Assembly: GCA_045807125.1 (NCBI GenBank)
Contig: JBJMHZ010000013.1
Coordinates: 158,937 to 222,936 of the forward strand
Direction: 5' to 3'
DNA: 64,000 bases
Origin: JBJMHZ01 sp045807125
GTDB lineage: Bacteria > Actinomycetota > Actinomycetes > JAWWOL01
Shown: piece by piece, positions 1 to 8,639 of the stretch
Position numbering within the stretch: position 1 is the first letter of the stretch
How the letters are laid out: every line of letters starts with the position of its first letter
Notes under the pieces: generated by a model
What the model was told of the DNA's origin: nothing
The model's input: only the letters and a program-made list of their open reading frames with translations
Database searches by the model: none
Position numbers and translations under genes: made by a program

Positions 1-1053
1 GCGCGCTTCCAGGAACCGCTCGCGGCAGCGCCGCCACGCCTCGCCGGGACCGTCGAGATCGAGCAGCAGCGGGAGCAGGTCGGCGGAGAAGGCCGCGCTG
101 GCCTCTGCCGGCACGAGCGAGGGCAGGTTGTCGATCGCGATGAGGTCGACCGGGCGCGGCTCGCCGGCGACGCGCAGGACGGGGTGCTCCCAGCTCGTCG
201 GCTCGTCGTAGATCGGCAGCAGGTTGCAGGCGGAGTTGACGTCGCAGCTGACGTCGGCGATGACGGCCAGCCGTCGGTCGGGCCGATCGAGGTCGGCCCT
301 GGTGACGAACGGCCGGCCCGGCTCGTCGCTGAAGGCCGCGTTGACGAGCACGTCGTGGCCGAGCAGCCCGGCCGTCAGGTGGTCGGAGTCGAGCTGGGCC
401 GTCTCGGCGATGTCCCACGCCGTCGTGGGCGTTCCTGCGACGGCCAGCGCGGCGAGCGCGCCACGGCCCGCCCGACCGAGGGCGCCGACGACGAGCGCCC
501 GGTCGCCCGACGGGTCCGCCTGCGCCGCCGCGCGCAGAGCGTGCTCCAGCTCGGCCGCCGTCGTCGGCCGCAGCGGGGCGGCGAGCGCGCCCGCCCGGTG
601 CAGCACCGCGAGCGCGGCACCGACGTACCCCGCCCAGTACCCGAAGGAGGTGAGCCGGCGGCCCCGCTCGTCCACGAGGTACTCGAGGTCGAGCAGCGTC
701 CCGCCGCCGGCCGCGAACCGCTCCAGCAGCTCGCGGGCGCCGTGCTGGCCCTTGTAGGCGTGCCCGAACAGGACGTGGCGATGGCGCAGGGCGCCCGGCT
801 CCGGCGGCAGCTCCTTCAGGCCGAGGACGTAGGCGTCGCCGGGAGCGTCGACCCAGCTGCCGCCCGGCGCGACGGCGCAGCCCTCCGTCGCGTACGCCGC
901 GACCGGGAAGACCCGCTGCGGCGCCTCCTCCACGGTCACCAGGAACCCGGCCCGCACCAGCTCGCCGGCGGCCTCGGGCGTGATCGGGGCGCGCCGCTCG
1001 GTCGGCCGCGCCTCCTTCCGGAGCCACACGTGGGGCATGTCGCGCACCTGCAT
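1..1053 (-). CDS. saccharopine dehydrogenase (L-lysine-forming)-like, 3' end outside window
   Basis: The frame is open from an ATG at 1053 to the window edge (351 codons), so the C-terminus is cut off; the fungal-type enzyme is about 370 aa, so little is missing. The N-terminus reads MPHVWLRKEARPTERRAPIT, the start typical of the alanine dehydrogenase/Lys1 superfamily. GLKELP and FGHAYKGQ match the segments that carry the catalytic Lys and His in yeast Lys1. Members interconvert saccharopine with lysine and 2-oxoglutarate using NAD. A GAGGAGGGG ribosome site sits just upstream of the ATG. A bacterial role in lysine turnover or in making another secondary amine is inference. Confidence 0.8.
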   Translation of the reverse strand, partial: MQVRDMPHVWLRKEARPTERRAPITPEAAGELVRAGFLVTVEEAPQRVFPVAAYATEGCAVAPGGSWVDAPGDAYVLGLKELPPEPGALRHRHVLFGHAYKGQHGARELLERFAAGGGTLLDLEYLVDERGRRLTSFGYWAGYVGAALAVLHRAGALAAPLRPTTAAELEHALRAAAQADPSGDRALVVGALGRAGRGALAALAVAGTPTTAWDIAETAQLDSDHLTAGLLGHDVLVNAAFSDEPGRPFVTRADLDRPDRRLAVIADVSCDVNSACNLLPIYDEPTSWEHPVLRVAGEPRPVDLIAIDNLPSLVPAEASAAFSADLLPLLLDLDGPGEAWRRCRERFLEAR

Positions 1054-1171
1054 CGCCCCTCCTCGGCTGCCTCTTGGCCGCCCCTTGGCCGGGCTGCCCC
1101 TCCGGTGCATCGCAGTCTGCCGTGGGCCCCTGGTGCCGTGCGCGTGGGGTGGTGGTCCGGTCCGCCGGCGG

Positions 1172-2221
1172 TCAGCCGGGGTCGTCGTGGGCGGCGATCC
1201 CCTGCGCGGCGAGGGCCACGCCGGGCGGCGCCTCGTGCTCCGGCACGTACGGCTCCTCGCGCACCGGCAGGTCGCCGGCACCGAGCCGGACGACGATCGC
1301 GACGTCGGCGAGGATCAGCAGCAGCCCGATGAGCTGGGTGATCGACGGCCATGCGAGAACGACGAGATAGACGTACGCGAACCCGCTCAGCGTCTCGACG
1401 TTGATCATCATGCCGGCGGCCGTCGACGACATGCGGGCGGACGCGACGTTCCACAGGATCGCCGCCACCCACGAGACGAGCACGCCGAGCACCGCGCAGC
1501 CCAGCACCAGGATCGCGACGCTGCTGCGGTGACCGCTGCCGGGAACGGTGCCCAGCTGATGGGTGGCGGCCGCCAGCGGGAGCGCCAGCAGCGTCACCAC
1601 TCCGGTGGCGAGGCCGGTCACCGTCGCCCAGTCGCGGTTGGAGACATCGGGGTGCCGGTTGAGGAACGTCGCGTTGGCCACGCCGAACCACGTCCACAGC
1701 ACGACCGCGCCGAAGGCGGCGGCGATGCCGAGCACGCGCATCGTCAGCGAGGACGGCACCGCGGTCGCATCGCCCGACAGCTCGCCCGCGTTGATGACGA
1801 CCATGCCGACGATGACCAGCGCGATGGGGAGGGCGAGCGTCCGCCACCGGTACGCGGGAACCAGGAGGTTGCCGGCGACCGCCATCGTGACCGGGATGGT
1901 CCCGATGATGACGTCAGTGACCGGCGCGCCCGCCAGCTGGATGCCGAGCACCAGCAGCAGGTAGTAGGCGACGTTGCCGGCCACCGCGAACGCCAGTGCC
2001 GGGCGCCAGTGGCGCACCGCGATGCGCCGCAGCTCGCGCCTCCCGAGCAGGACGAGCGCCAGCGACACCAGGCCGTAGGCCAGGTAGCGACCCGCCGTCA
2101 CCGTGACCGCGTTCCAGCCGTGCAGCAGCAGGGGAACCGGGAACGACAAGCCCCACACCAGTCCCGCGAGCGTACCTGCGCCGTAACCGCTGACGACGAG
2201 CTCCCGCGTCCGCGTTCGCAT
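1172..2221 (-). CDS. EamA/DMT family transporter
   Basis: This 349-aa protein has about ten hydrophobic segments in two related halves, the layout of drug/metabolite transporters (EamA, RhaT type), which usually export small metabolites or amino acids. The start MRTRTREL was chosen because GAAGGGAG lies 6 bases upstream; the frame stays open 38 codons further but that part overlaps the divergent gene. It is divergently paired, 34 bp apart, with a decayed MarR regulator gene, a common regulator-exporter layout. The C-terminal tail is acidic and cytosolic. Substrate is unknown. Confidence 0.85.
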   Translation of the reverse strand: MRTRTRELVVSGYGAGTLAGLVWGLSFPVPLLLHGWNAVTVTAGRYLAYGLVSLALVLLGRRELRRIAVRHWRPALAFAVAGNVAYYLLLVLGIQLAGAPVTDVIIGTIPVTMAVAGNLLVPAYRWRTLALPIALVIVGMVVINAGELSGDATAVPSSLTMRVLGIAAAFGAVVLWTWFGVANATFLNRHPDVSNRDWATVTGLATGVVTLLALPLAAATHQLGTVPGSGHRSSVAILVLGCAVLGVLVSWVAAILWNVASARMSSTAAGMMINVETLSGFAYVYLVVLAWPSITQLIGLLLILADVAIVVRLGAGDLPVREEPYVPEHEAPPGVALAAQGIAAHDDPG

Positions 2222-2244
2222 GGCACTCCCTTCACGCGCACCAT

Positions 2245-2253
2245 ACATTATGT
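2245..2253. promoter_or_regulatory. small palindrome ACAT-T-ATGT between divergent genes
   Basis: ACATTATGT is a 4+1+4 inverted repeat in the 34-bp gap between the EamA transporter and the MarR fragment, in AT-rich sequence unlike its surroundings. MarR proteins often bind such palindromes in the shared promoter. It is short, so an operator is only a suggestion. Confidence 0.3.
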
Positions 2254-2255
2254 GC

Positions 2256-2435
2256 ATGAGTGACCCACATGTCGGCCTTGCGAATCTCGTCGGGGCGCTG
2301 GTCGACGCCCTCTCCACCGCCGTGGACGAGGCCACGGCGGCGGTGAGCGGTCAGGGCGGCGCGGCACCGGCCGTGCTGCTCGCACTGGCGCAGTGCCCGG
2401 TCGAGATCCGTTACCGGGAACTGGTCACGTCCTGA
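2256..2435 (+). pseudogene. MarR-family regulator, N-terminal fragment
   Basis: The frame from ATG 2256 (alternative ATG 2250) gives MSDPHVGLANLVGALVDAL... through GGAAPAVLLALAQCP, then stops after 59 aa. This matches from memory the first helices of actinobacterial MarR regulators (about 150 aa), up to where the winged helix should begin. The recognition helix and wing are missing, and I see no continuation in another frame before the next gene at 2464. I read it as a deletion remnant of the regulator of the adjacent EamA transporter, which may now be unregulated. A short functional protein cannot be excluded. Confidence 0.6.
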
Positions 2436-2463
2436 CCGGCGCCTGATCCGGCAGACTTCATGG

Positions 2464-3366
2464 GTGGCTGACCGGCACCCCAACTACCGCGAGCCGGCCG
2501 TGCTGCCGGCCGTGCTGCGCCGCACGACGGTGCCGCCGGCGGCCCGCGAGTGGGTGCGGCGCACCACCGGCGCGCGGGTGCTGAGCTGGCGGCGGCTGCC
2601 GGGGGCGTCGAGCAGCGCCGTGCACGCGCTGCAGCTCTCGGACGGCGGCCGCGTCGTGCTGCGGCGCTGGACCTGGCGGTTCGTGCTGGAGGACGAGCCG
2701 GTCATCGCCAGGCGCGAGCTCGACGCGCTCGCGCTCGCGGCCGCGCACGGCCTTCCGGCCCCGCGGGTCGTCTCGGCCGACGTCGACGGCACGCATGTCG
2801 GGGACGGCGTGCCCGCGCTGCTGATGAGCCGGCTGGCCGGCCGCGCGGTCGCCGCCCCCGACCTGGCCCGGCTCGCCGAGGTCGCGGCGACCATTCACGA
2901 GGTCGACGCCACCGGCCTCCCCCACGCGTTCTTCCGCTGGTCCATGGACGCGCTCGCCGCAGCGCCACCCGCGGCCACGCGGCCTGCGCTCTGGGAGCGG
3001 GCGCTGGACGCGCGGTGCACCGCGATCCCGGCGTACCGCGACCGGTTCATCCACCGCGACTACCACCCGGGCAACGTGCTGTGGTCGCGCGGCCGCTCGA
3101 CCGGCGTCGTTGATTGGCCCAATGCGTGCCGCGGGCCGTGGGAGTGCGACGTCGCCACCTGCCGGTCGAACCTCGCGCGGCTGTCCGGCCCGGCCGCCGC
3201 GGAGGCCTTCCTCCACGCGTACGTCGCCTTGACGGGCCGCGCGTACCACCCGTACTGGGACCTCAACTACCTGCTCGAGCAGGACGCGGACCACTGGACT
3301 TCCGACGAGGTGACGCGCGCCGAACCGCTGCTGGAGCGGTGGCTCAGCGATCTGGGTCAGCGCTGA
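2464..3366 (+). CDS. APH/choline-kinase-like phosphotransferase
   Basis: A 300-aa protein of the aminoglycoside phosphotransferase fold (protein-kinase-like small-molecule kinases). The catalytic loop is HRDYHPGNVLW (H-x-D-x4-N), followed by GVVDW with the metal-binding Asp. The N-lobe has a conserved arginine-rich strand (VVLRRW). The start is a GTG at 2464. Its 3' end overlaps the convergent haemoglobin gene by 23 bp. The family phosphorylates antibiotics, sugars, choline and the like; nothing nearby fixes the substrate, so a resistance role should not be assumed. Confidence 0.85.
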   Translation: MADRHPNYREPAVLPAVLRRTTVPPAAREWVRRTTGARVLSWRRLPGASSSAVHALQLSDGGRVVLRRWTWRFVLEDEPVIARRELDALALAAAHGLPAPRVVSADVDGTHVGDGVPALLMSRLAGRAVAAPDLARLAEVAATIHEVDATGLPHAFFRWSMDALAAAPPAATRPALWERALDARCTAIPAYRDRFIHRDYHPGNVLWSRGRSTGVVDWPNACRGPWECDVATCRSNLARLSGPAAAEAFLHAYVALTGRAYHPYWDLNYLLEQDADHWTSDEVTRAEPLLERWLSDLGQR

Positions 3367-3811
3367 GCAGGCCGTCCCACGACCAGCGCGGCATCGGCAG
3401 GCCGGCCGCCACCGTCGACGGATCGCCGGGGTAGGAGAGCACCTCGTCCACCGCCCACTGCATGTACGCGTGCAGCGCGGCGCGGAGCTCGGGGTCGTCG
3501 GGGAGCGCTGCATCGTCGGCCGCGCGGTCGAAGCACTCGACGAACCGCCGGCCGAGAGCGCCCATGTCGCCGTTGCCGGCGTGCATGCGGAGCATCGTCG
3601 AATGGTCGCCGCACTCGCCCGAGTACGCTGGCGGGCCGCCCATCACCTCGGCCCAGTACGCGGCCAGCCGCTCGACGTGCTGGGGGTGCTGGTCCGGGTG
3701 TGAGAACGGATGGTTGAGCTCAGGGTCGGCGAGGCAGCGCGCATGGTGAGCGGCGGCCAGGGCCAGGAAGGCCGGCGCACCGCCGGCGCGCTCGTACAGC
3801 GTCGGTCGCAC
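3344..3811 (-). CDS. truncated haemoglobin (2/2 globin, group II-like)
   Basis: This 155-aa protein starts with YERAGG and has the HARCLADPELNHPF segment typical of group II truncated globins. The proximal haem ligand is most likely the His in MLRMHAG. W and Y residues near the distal pocket are in the right region (AAYWAEVMGGP). Such globins bind O2 or NO and are linked to NO or peroxide handling under low oxygen. The GTG at 3811 was chosen because the upstream extension lies inside the divergent flavoprotein region and is not globin-like. It is divergent from the flavoprotein gene by 48 bp. Confidence 0.85.
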   Translation of the reverse strand: MRPTLYERAGGAPAFLALAAAHHARCLADPELNHPFSHPDQHPQHVERLAAYWAEVMGGPPAYSGECGDHSTMLRMHAGNGDMGALGRRFVECFDRAADDAALPDDPELRAALHAYMQWAVDEVLSYPGDPSTVAAGLPMPRWSWDGLLSADPDR

Positions 3812-3859
3812 GGCCCGAGTCTCGCACGGGCCCGCCTTTCGGGCCGCTAGATTCGGGGC

Positions 3860-5488
3860 ATGGGGGCGATCGGGGTACCGGATGACTTGCTGGCCGCGGC
3901 CAGGGAGCGGTTGATCCGCGTGCTGGGGCGCGATGCGGTCTTGCTCGACGAGGACGAGATCGCCGAGTTCCGCGACCCGTACGCGGGCGCCGGCGAGGCC
4001 GCGCACCGCCCGTCGTTCGTGGTGCAGCCGTCGACCGTCGCCGAGGTGCAGCACGTCGTGCGCATCGCGAGCGATCTCGGCGTGCCGCTGTGGACGTCGT
4101 CGACGGGGCGCAACTACGGGTACGGCGGGTCGGCGCCCGTCGTGAGCGGCTCCGTCGTGCTGAGCCTGCGCCGGATGAACCGCATCCTCGACATCGACGA
4201 GGGCGCGGCGTGCGCGCTCGTCGAGCCCGGCGTCACCTTCGCCGGCCTCCACGCCGAGCTGCGGGCGAGGGGCAGCGCGCTCTGGATGTCGGTGCCAGAC
4301 CTCGGCTGGGGAAGCATCGTCGGCAACAGCCTCGAGCACGGCTACGGCTATGCGGTCACCGGCGACCACGCGAGCGCCGTGTGCGGCATGGAGGTCGTCC
4401 TCGCCTCCGGCGAGGTGGTCAGGACCGGGCTCGGCGCCGTCGGCGACGGAGCGATGTGGCAGCGGCACAAGCGCGCGTTCGGGCCGTCGCTGGACAGCCT
4501 GTTCATGCAGTCCAACTTCGGCATCGTCACCAAGATGGGCGTCTGGCTCGTGCCGCGGCCGGAGGCGTTCACCACCGGGTCCGTCACGTGCGACGGCGAG
4601 GACGGCATCGTCCGCCTCGTCGACGCACTGCGCCCGCTCGTGCTGGACGGCACGATCCAGGGGCTGCCGCTCATCGTCAGCTCGCCCGAGCCGGCCGGTG
4701 GCAGGGCGGCGCCGTTCAGCGACACCCGCGCGCTGCCGAAGGAGCGCCGTCTCTCGGCCGCCCTCCCGCAGGAGCGCTGGCACGCGCGCATCGCCTTCTA
4801 CGGGCCGGCGGCCGTGGTGCGGGCGCGGGAGGAGGTCGTGCGACAGCGCCTGGCCGGCGTTCCCGGCCTGACGATCGAGCTGCGCGACTACGGGGGCGAC
4901 GTGCGGCCCGAGGACCTGCATCCGCTCGACCTCGTCCCCGCCGGCGTGCCGAACATGCTCCTGATGGACGCGCTGACGCGGCACCTGGGCGACCGGTTCG
5001 GCCACCTCGACTTCTCGCCCGTCATCCCCTTCGACGGAGCAGCCGCCGCCCGCCACGAGCGCATGGTCCGCGACGTCCTCGCCGCCCACGGCCTCGTCGC
5101 CGGCTTCGCCTGGATCGCCAGCAGCCGCAGCCTCGTCGGCGCCTGCATGGTGCTCTTCGACGTCGACGACGAGGCCGAGCGGACCGCGGCGCGCCTGGCC
5201 GTCGGCGAGATGGTCGAGCGGGCGGCGGCATGGGGCTGGACCGAGTACCGCGGCCATCCCATGCTCGCCGAGCGGATCGCCGCCACGCTCGACTTCGGCG
5301 ATCGCGCGCTCTCCCGCACCTACGCGGCCATCAAGGACGCGCTCGACCCGCGTGGCATCCTCTCCCCCGGCAACCACGGCATCTGGCCGTCCCGCCGGCA
5401 CCGCACGGCGAACGACCTCGTCGGCGACGCCGTCGGCGAGTCGCCGGCGTGGACCGCGTCGCTCAGTCGATGTCGGGGCGCACCTTGA
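3860..5488 (+). CDS. VAO/PCMH-family FAD-dependent phenol oxidase or dehydrogenase
   Basis: The 542-aa protein has an N-terminal PCMH-type FAD domain (PSTVAEVQHVVRIA, then GRNYGYGG and SVVLSLRRMNRI) and a C-terminal substrate domain ending DPRGILSPGNHGIW. Length and motifs match vanillyl-alcohol oxidase, eugenol oxidase and the flavoprotein of p-cresol methylhydroxylase, which oxidise para-alkylphenols. GDH in the EHGYGYAVTGDH segment corresponds to the region of the VAO active-site Asp. No cytochrome subunit lies next to it, which favours an oxidase, but this is inference. Its 3' end overlaps the convergent ATP-grasp gene by 26 bp. Confidence 0.85.
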   Translation: MGAIGVPDDLLAAARERLIRVLGRDAVLLDEDEIAEFRDPYAGAGEAAHRPSFVVQPSTVAEVQHVVRIASDLGVPLWTSSTGRNYGYGGSAPVVSGSVVLSLRRMNRILDIDEGAACALVEPGVTFAGLHAELRARGSALWMSVPDLGWGSIVGNSLEHGYGYAVTGDHASAVCGMEVVLASGEVVRTGLGAVGDGAMWQRHKRAFGPSLDSLFMQSNFGIVTKMGVWLVPRPEAFTTGSVTCDGEDGIVRLVDALRPLVLDGTIQGLPLIVSSPEPAGGRAAPFSDTRALPKERRLSAALPQERWHARIAFYGPAAVVRAREEVVRQRLAGVPGLTIELRDYGGDVRPEDLHPLDLVPAGVPNMLLMDALTRHLGDRFGHLDFSPVIPFDGAAAARHERMVRDVLAAHGLVAGFAWIASSRSLVGACMVLFDVDDEAERTAARLAVGEMVERAAAWGWTEYRGHPMLAERIAATLDFGDRALSRTYAAIKDALDPRGILSPGNHGIWPSRRHRTANDLVGDAVGESPAWTASLSRCRGAP

Positions 5489-6719
5489 CCCACACCTTGG
5501 ACAGCGCCTCCTCGGCGAGGCGCGCCGCCTCCTCCGGCGTGGGAGCGATCGTCTCGACGTGACCGATGCGGTCCCACGAGCTGCGCAGCACCGGCGTGCG
5601 GTCACCGGGCTGCAGCGAGACGTCGCAGACGACCACGCCGGGCATCGCGCGCGCCTCCTCCAGGCCGTCGACGGACTCCACCACGCCGGCGTCGGCGGTC
5701 AGGAACCGCACCGCCGCCGCCTGCACCGCCCTGCTGGGCAGCGGCTCGGGCAGCGGCTCGCCGGTCATGACCGCGTAGTACGCGCGGACGAGATCCATCT
5801 CGTAGGCGTGACCGACCAGCTCCACGATGCCGTCGCCGCCGAACCGCCCCGCGCACTCGACCAGGAACGGCACGCCGTCGGCGACGATCCACTCGCAGTG
5901 CACGACGCCCGTGCCGAAGCCGATCGCCGCGAGGAGCCGCACGGTCTCGTCGCGGAGCAGCTCGGCAAGCTCGCGGGGGATGCCGGCGGGAACGACGTGA
6001 CCCTGCTCGATGGGCTGCGGCCCCGGGAAGAGCAGCTTGTCCGTGACGCTCCAGAAGACCGGCGCGCCGTCGCGCACCAGCATCTCCACGCTGAACTCGT
6101 GACCGGCGACGTACTGCTCGACCAGCATGACGAGCGGCAGCCCGCGGTCGGGGACGAAAACGCCCTCGTCGTGCACGAGGCACCACTGCCACGCGTCGTC
6201 GACCTGGGCGGGATCGTCGAGTATCAGCGTGCCGACGCTGCCCTGCCGGTTGGTCGGCTTCACCACCACGCGTCCCGGGTGCTCGCGCATGAAGGCGCGG
6301 ACGTCCTCCGGCTCGTTCGCGCGCCGCGAGGCGGGGTTGGCGATGCCCGCCGAGCCGGCGACCCGGCGCAGCAGCGACTTGTCCCGCAGCAGCTGCACTG
6401 CGCCCAGCCCGGCACCCGGCAGGCCGTAGCGCTCGGCGAGCCGCGCAGCGAAGGGCGTGGCGTACTCGACGAGGGGCAGCACCGCGATCGGGTCGAGATC
6501 GGGGTAGCGGTTGAAGAGCTCGTCGGCCGATCCGGGCAGGTGGTGCTCGTGCTCGATGACCTCGCGCACGAGCGGGGCACCGGCCACCTTCGCGTGGACG
6601 TCGCGCTTGCGCACGACGTCGGGCTCCTCGATGAAGATCACCGACTGCTCGGGGAGGAACGTCAGCGTCGTCAGGGCGCCGAGGACGAACCCCACGCAGA
6701 TGAGCGGCCTCGTCGTCAT
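5463..6719 (-). CDS. ATP-grasp ligase
   Basis: A 418-aa ATP-grasp protein: the central RVVVKPTNRQGSVG strand-loop binds ATP, VEQYVAGHEFSVEML and FLVECAGRFGGDGI carry metal and phosphate ligands. These enzymes activate a carboxylate as acyl-phosphate and join it to an amine or thiol; many form dipeptides in natural product loci. It is downstream of the MFS gene with a 9-bp gap, so the two are co-transcribed, and both diverge from an N-hydroxylase gene. Substrates are not predictable by eye; a ligase using an N-hydroxylated amino acid is a working guess. Confidence 0.85.
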   Translation of the reverse strand: MTTRPLICVGFVLGALTTLTFLPEQSVIFIEEPDVVRKRDVHAKVAGAPLVREVIEHEHHLPGSADELFNRYPDLDPIAVLPLVEYATPFAARLAERYGLPGAGLGAVQLLRDKSLLRRVAGSAGIANPASRRANEPEDVRAFMREHPGRVVVKPTNRQGSVGTLILDDPAQVDDAWQWCLVHDEGVFVPDRGLPLVMLVEQYVAGHEFSVEMLVRDGAPVFWSVTDKLLFPGPQPIEQGHVVPAGIPRELAELLRDETVRLLAAIGFGTGVVHCEWIVADGVPFLVECAGRFGGDGIVELVGHAYEMDLVRAYYAVMTGEPLPEPLPSRAVQAAAVRFLTADAGVVESVDGLEEARAMPGVVVCDVSLQPGDRTPVLRSSWDRIGHVETIAPTPEEAARLAEEALSKVWVKVRPDID

Positions 6720-6728
6720 GCGAAGCTC

Positions 6729-8177
6729 CTAGCGTCGACTCGTGGGGGCGTTGCCGTCGGGCACGTCGTGCACCTCGATGACGTCCGGCTCCTCGGTGCT
6801 TGCCCCGCGCGCCGCCGGCAGCGCGACGGCAGCCAGCTCCGGTCCGGCAGGCACGGCAGGCACGGTGGGCACGGCAGGCACGGTCGGCTCCGCCGCCGCC
6901 GGCTCGGCCACGACCGCCGGCCCCGTCACCATCGGCCGGCGCCCGAGCGAGACGGCGAGCGGGATGCCGACGGCGGCGACGCTGATGCCGATCAGTCCGG
7001 CCATGCCGTAGAACCCGTACTTCACCGCCGTGTGGTCGGAGAGCGCGGAGAGCCCGACCGTGGCCGACACCGCGTACGCCAGCCCGAACGCCTGCGTGGC
7101 ACCGAAGATGCGGCCGCTGCGGCTCTCGGGCACTGCCCGCATCAGCAACGTACGGGTCGCGATGCGGCCCTGCCCGAAGACGAAGGCCGATACCGGGATG
7201 ACGAGCATCAGCGCCACCAGGCTGATCGGCTGGATCAGCAGCGTCACGCACGCGAGCAGGTAGCCGATGACGGCCATCCGCGGCAGGCTGATGCGCTTGG
7301 CGGTGCGGGTGAAGGTGGCGGCCCCGATGATGAACCCGGCACCAGCGAGCGCGTCGACCACGCCGACGAAGCCCGGGCCGGCCCGGAACGCCTGCAGGAT
7401 CAGCACGGTCAGCAGGGCGTTGCTCACCACGATGATGACCTGCCCCGAGCCGTAGAGCACGGCGAGCCGCAGCACCGGTCCCCTGCTCGGCTCGCGCCCG
7501 CGCGCCCCGGTGCCGGTCGGCGTGGCATCGGTCGGCTGGCCGGTCGCGGTGCGCGGCAGGCGCGACAGGCGGGGGCCCAGCTTCACCGTGCAGACCGCGG
7601 AGGCCAGGAACGTCAGCGTGTTCGCGACGAACAGTGGCGTGGGGCCGAACAGCTGCACCAGGAAGCCGGCCATCGACGAGGCGAGCAGCATGCCGGCGTT
7701 GGTGGCCATCTCGTAACGGGCGTTGAACTGCGCGAGCCGCTCGTCGCGGATGCGCTCCTTGACGAGCGCGCTGCTGGCCGGCAGGAACAGGGCCGATACG
7801 CAGGCCAGCAGGAAGCTCGCCAGGTAGGAGCCGATGTCCTTGGGGCCACCGAGCCACAGCCAGATAGGCAGCCCGAGGGCGATCAGCGCGCTCGTGAGGT
7901 CGGCGATGATGCACAGCGCGCGCCGGTCGACGCGATCCGCGAGACGGCCGAACGCCAGCGAGAGCACCACCTGCGGGACGGCCACCGCGATGAACAACCA
8001 GCCGACCGCCAGGGCGGTGCGCTCGGCCCGGAAGACGAGGATCGCCACGGCGGTGATCTGGAACGCGTTGCCCACCGTCGTGATGAAGGTCGCGGGCACG
8101 AGGTAGCGCTCGGCGCGCCGCGACACGAGCAGCGCGTCACCCGTTGGCAGGTCCTGCACTCGGTCGCCTTCCGACAT
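6729..8177 (-). CDS. MFS transporter
   Basis: 482 aa with about twelve hydrophobic segments and the MFS loop motif FGRLADRVDRRAL between the second and third. It resembles DHA3-like exporters of antibiotics and macrolides. The C-terminal ~60 residues are a Pro/Ala/Val-rich tail made by a 9-bp DNA repeat. The start MSEGDRV at 8177 is a choice by similarity; no strong ribosome site is seen, and the frame remains open to 8285. It forms an operon with the ATP-grasp gene and probably exports its product. Confidence 0.85.
   Translation of the reverse strand: MSEGDRVQDLPTGDALLVSRRAERYLVPATFITTVGNAFQITAVAILVFRAERTALAVGWLFIAVAVPQVVLSLAFGRLADRVDRRALCIIADLTSALIALGLPIWLWLGGPKDIGSYLASFLLACVSALFLPASSALVKERIRDERLAQFNARYEMATNAGMLLASSMAGFLVQLFGPTPLFVANTLTFLASAVCTVKLGPRLSRLPRTATGQPTDATPTGTGARGREPSRGPVLRLAVLYGSGQVIIVVSNALLTVLILQAFRAGPGFVGVVDALAGAGFIIGAATFTRTAKRISLPRMAVIGYLLACVTLLIQPISLVALMLVIPVSAFVFGQGRIATRTLLMRAVPESRSGRIFGATQAFGLAYAVSATVGLSALSDHTAVKYGFYGMAGLIGISVAAVGIPLAVSLGRRPMVTGPAVVAEPAAAEPTVPAVPTVPAVPAGPELAAVALPAARGASTEEPDVIEVHDVPDGNAPTSRR
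6846..6890. repeat. 9-bp tandem repeat (five copies) in MFS tail
   Basis: Five consecutive 9-mers related to GGCAGGCAC (three exact, two variant) encode the VPA/VPT triplets of the MFS C-terminal tail on the minus strand. Copy number may vary between strains. Confidence 0.7.
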
Positions 8178-8639
8178 CAGGGGACGGCACGGAGAAGAGT
8201 GCCAGGGGCATGCGCCAGTGGCTCCCGGCATTTCCCTGCTGGAGGGGACGCAACGACGAGGGAGGGAGGACCGGACCGCGCCCATCCAGGCGGACAGCAG
8301 GATTGTCCAGCGCTGCGAGAGCTGTCAAGTCAGGTGGCGGCGCAGCCCGCGTTGACCAGCGACGCCGGGGAACCCAGCTAGCACCTGCAAGTCCTGAAGT
8401 AGCCACGATGGCTGGGCGAGCATCACCCGTTCGAGTCAGGTTCGTGCAACAACGCCGGACGCTATGTCCGGGTTCATGCTCGGATCGTCCTGTTGAGTGT
8501 CCTGCTTTGCACATTCATGACTTGCAGTCGGTATCCGCATGGACGCATCCTCCGTCATCGTCCGGTGCGCCCGATCCCTGCGTGCCCGTGCTCGCTAGGC
8601 ACCAACTGCGCCTGCTCAGGGCCTCCGAGAGGGCAAGCC
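8178..8639. other. 462-bp divergent intergenic region with hairpins
   Basis: No coding sequence is convincing here. It separates the MFS/ATP-grasp operon from the N-hydroxylase gene and should carry both promoters. Two inverted repeats stand out: AGCCA-CGA-TGGCT at 8401-8413 and CCGGAC-GCTAT-GTCCGG at 8455-8471. Neither is followed by a T-run, so operator or mRNA structure is more likely than terminator. I see no sequence resembling the actinobacterial iron box. Confidence 0.45.

Noticed and set aside
5352..8381. 1009-codon open frame on the plus strand
   Set aside because: It runs antisense to the ATP-grasp and MFS genes and reads as Arg/His/Asp/Gly-rich low-complexity protein, the usual mirror frame in very GC-rich DNA.
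8420..8450. tRNA T-arm-like sequence (CCGTTCGAGTC)
   Set aside because: No flanking acceptor or anticodon stems can be formed.
8178..8639. Iron box or known riboswitch upstream of the N-hydroxylase
   Set aside because: By eye there is no TTAGGTTAG-like site and the hairpins fit no riboswitch class I know.
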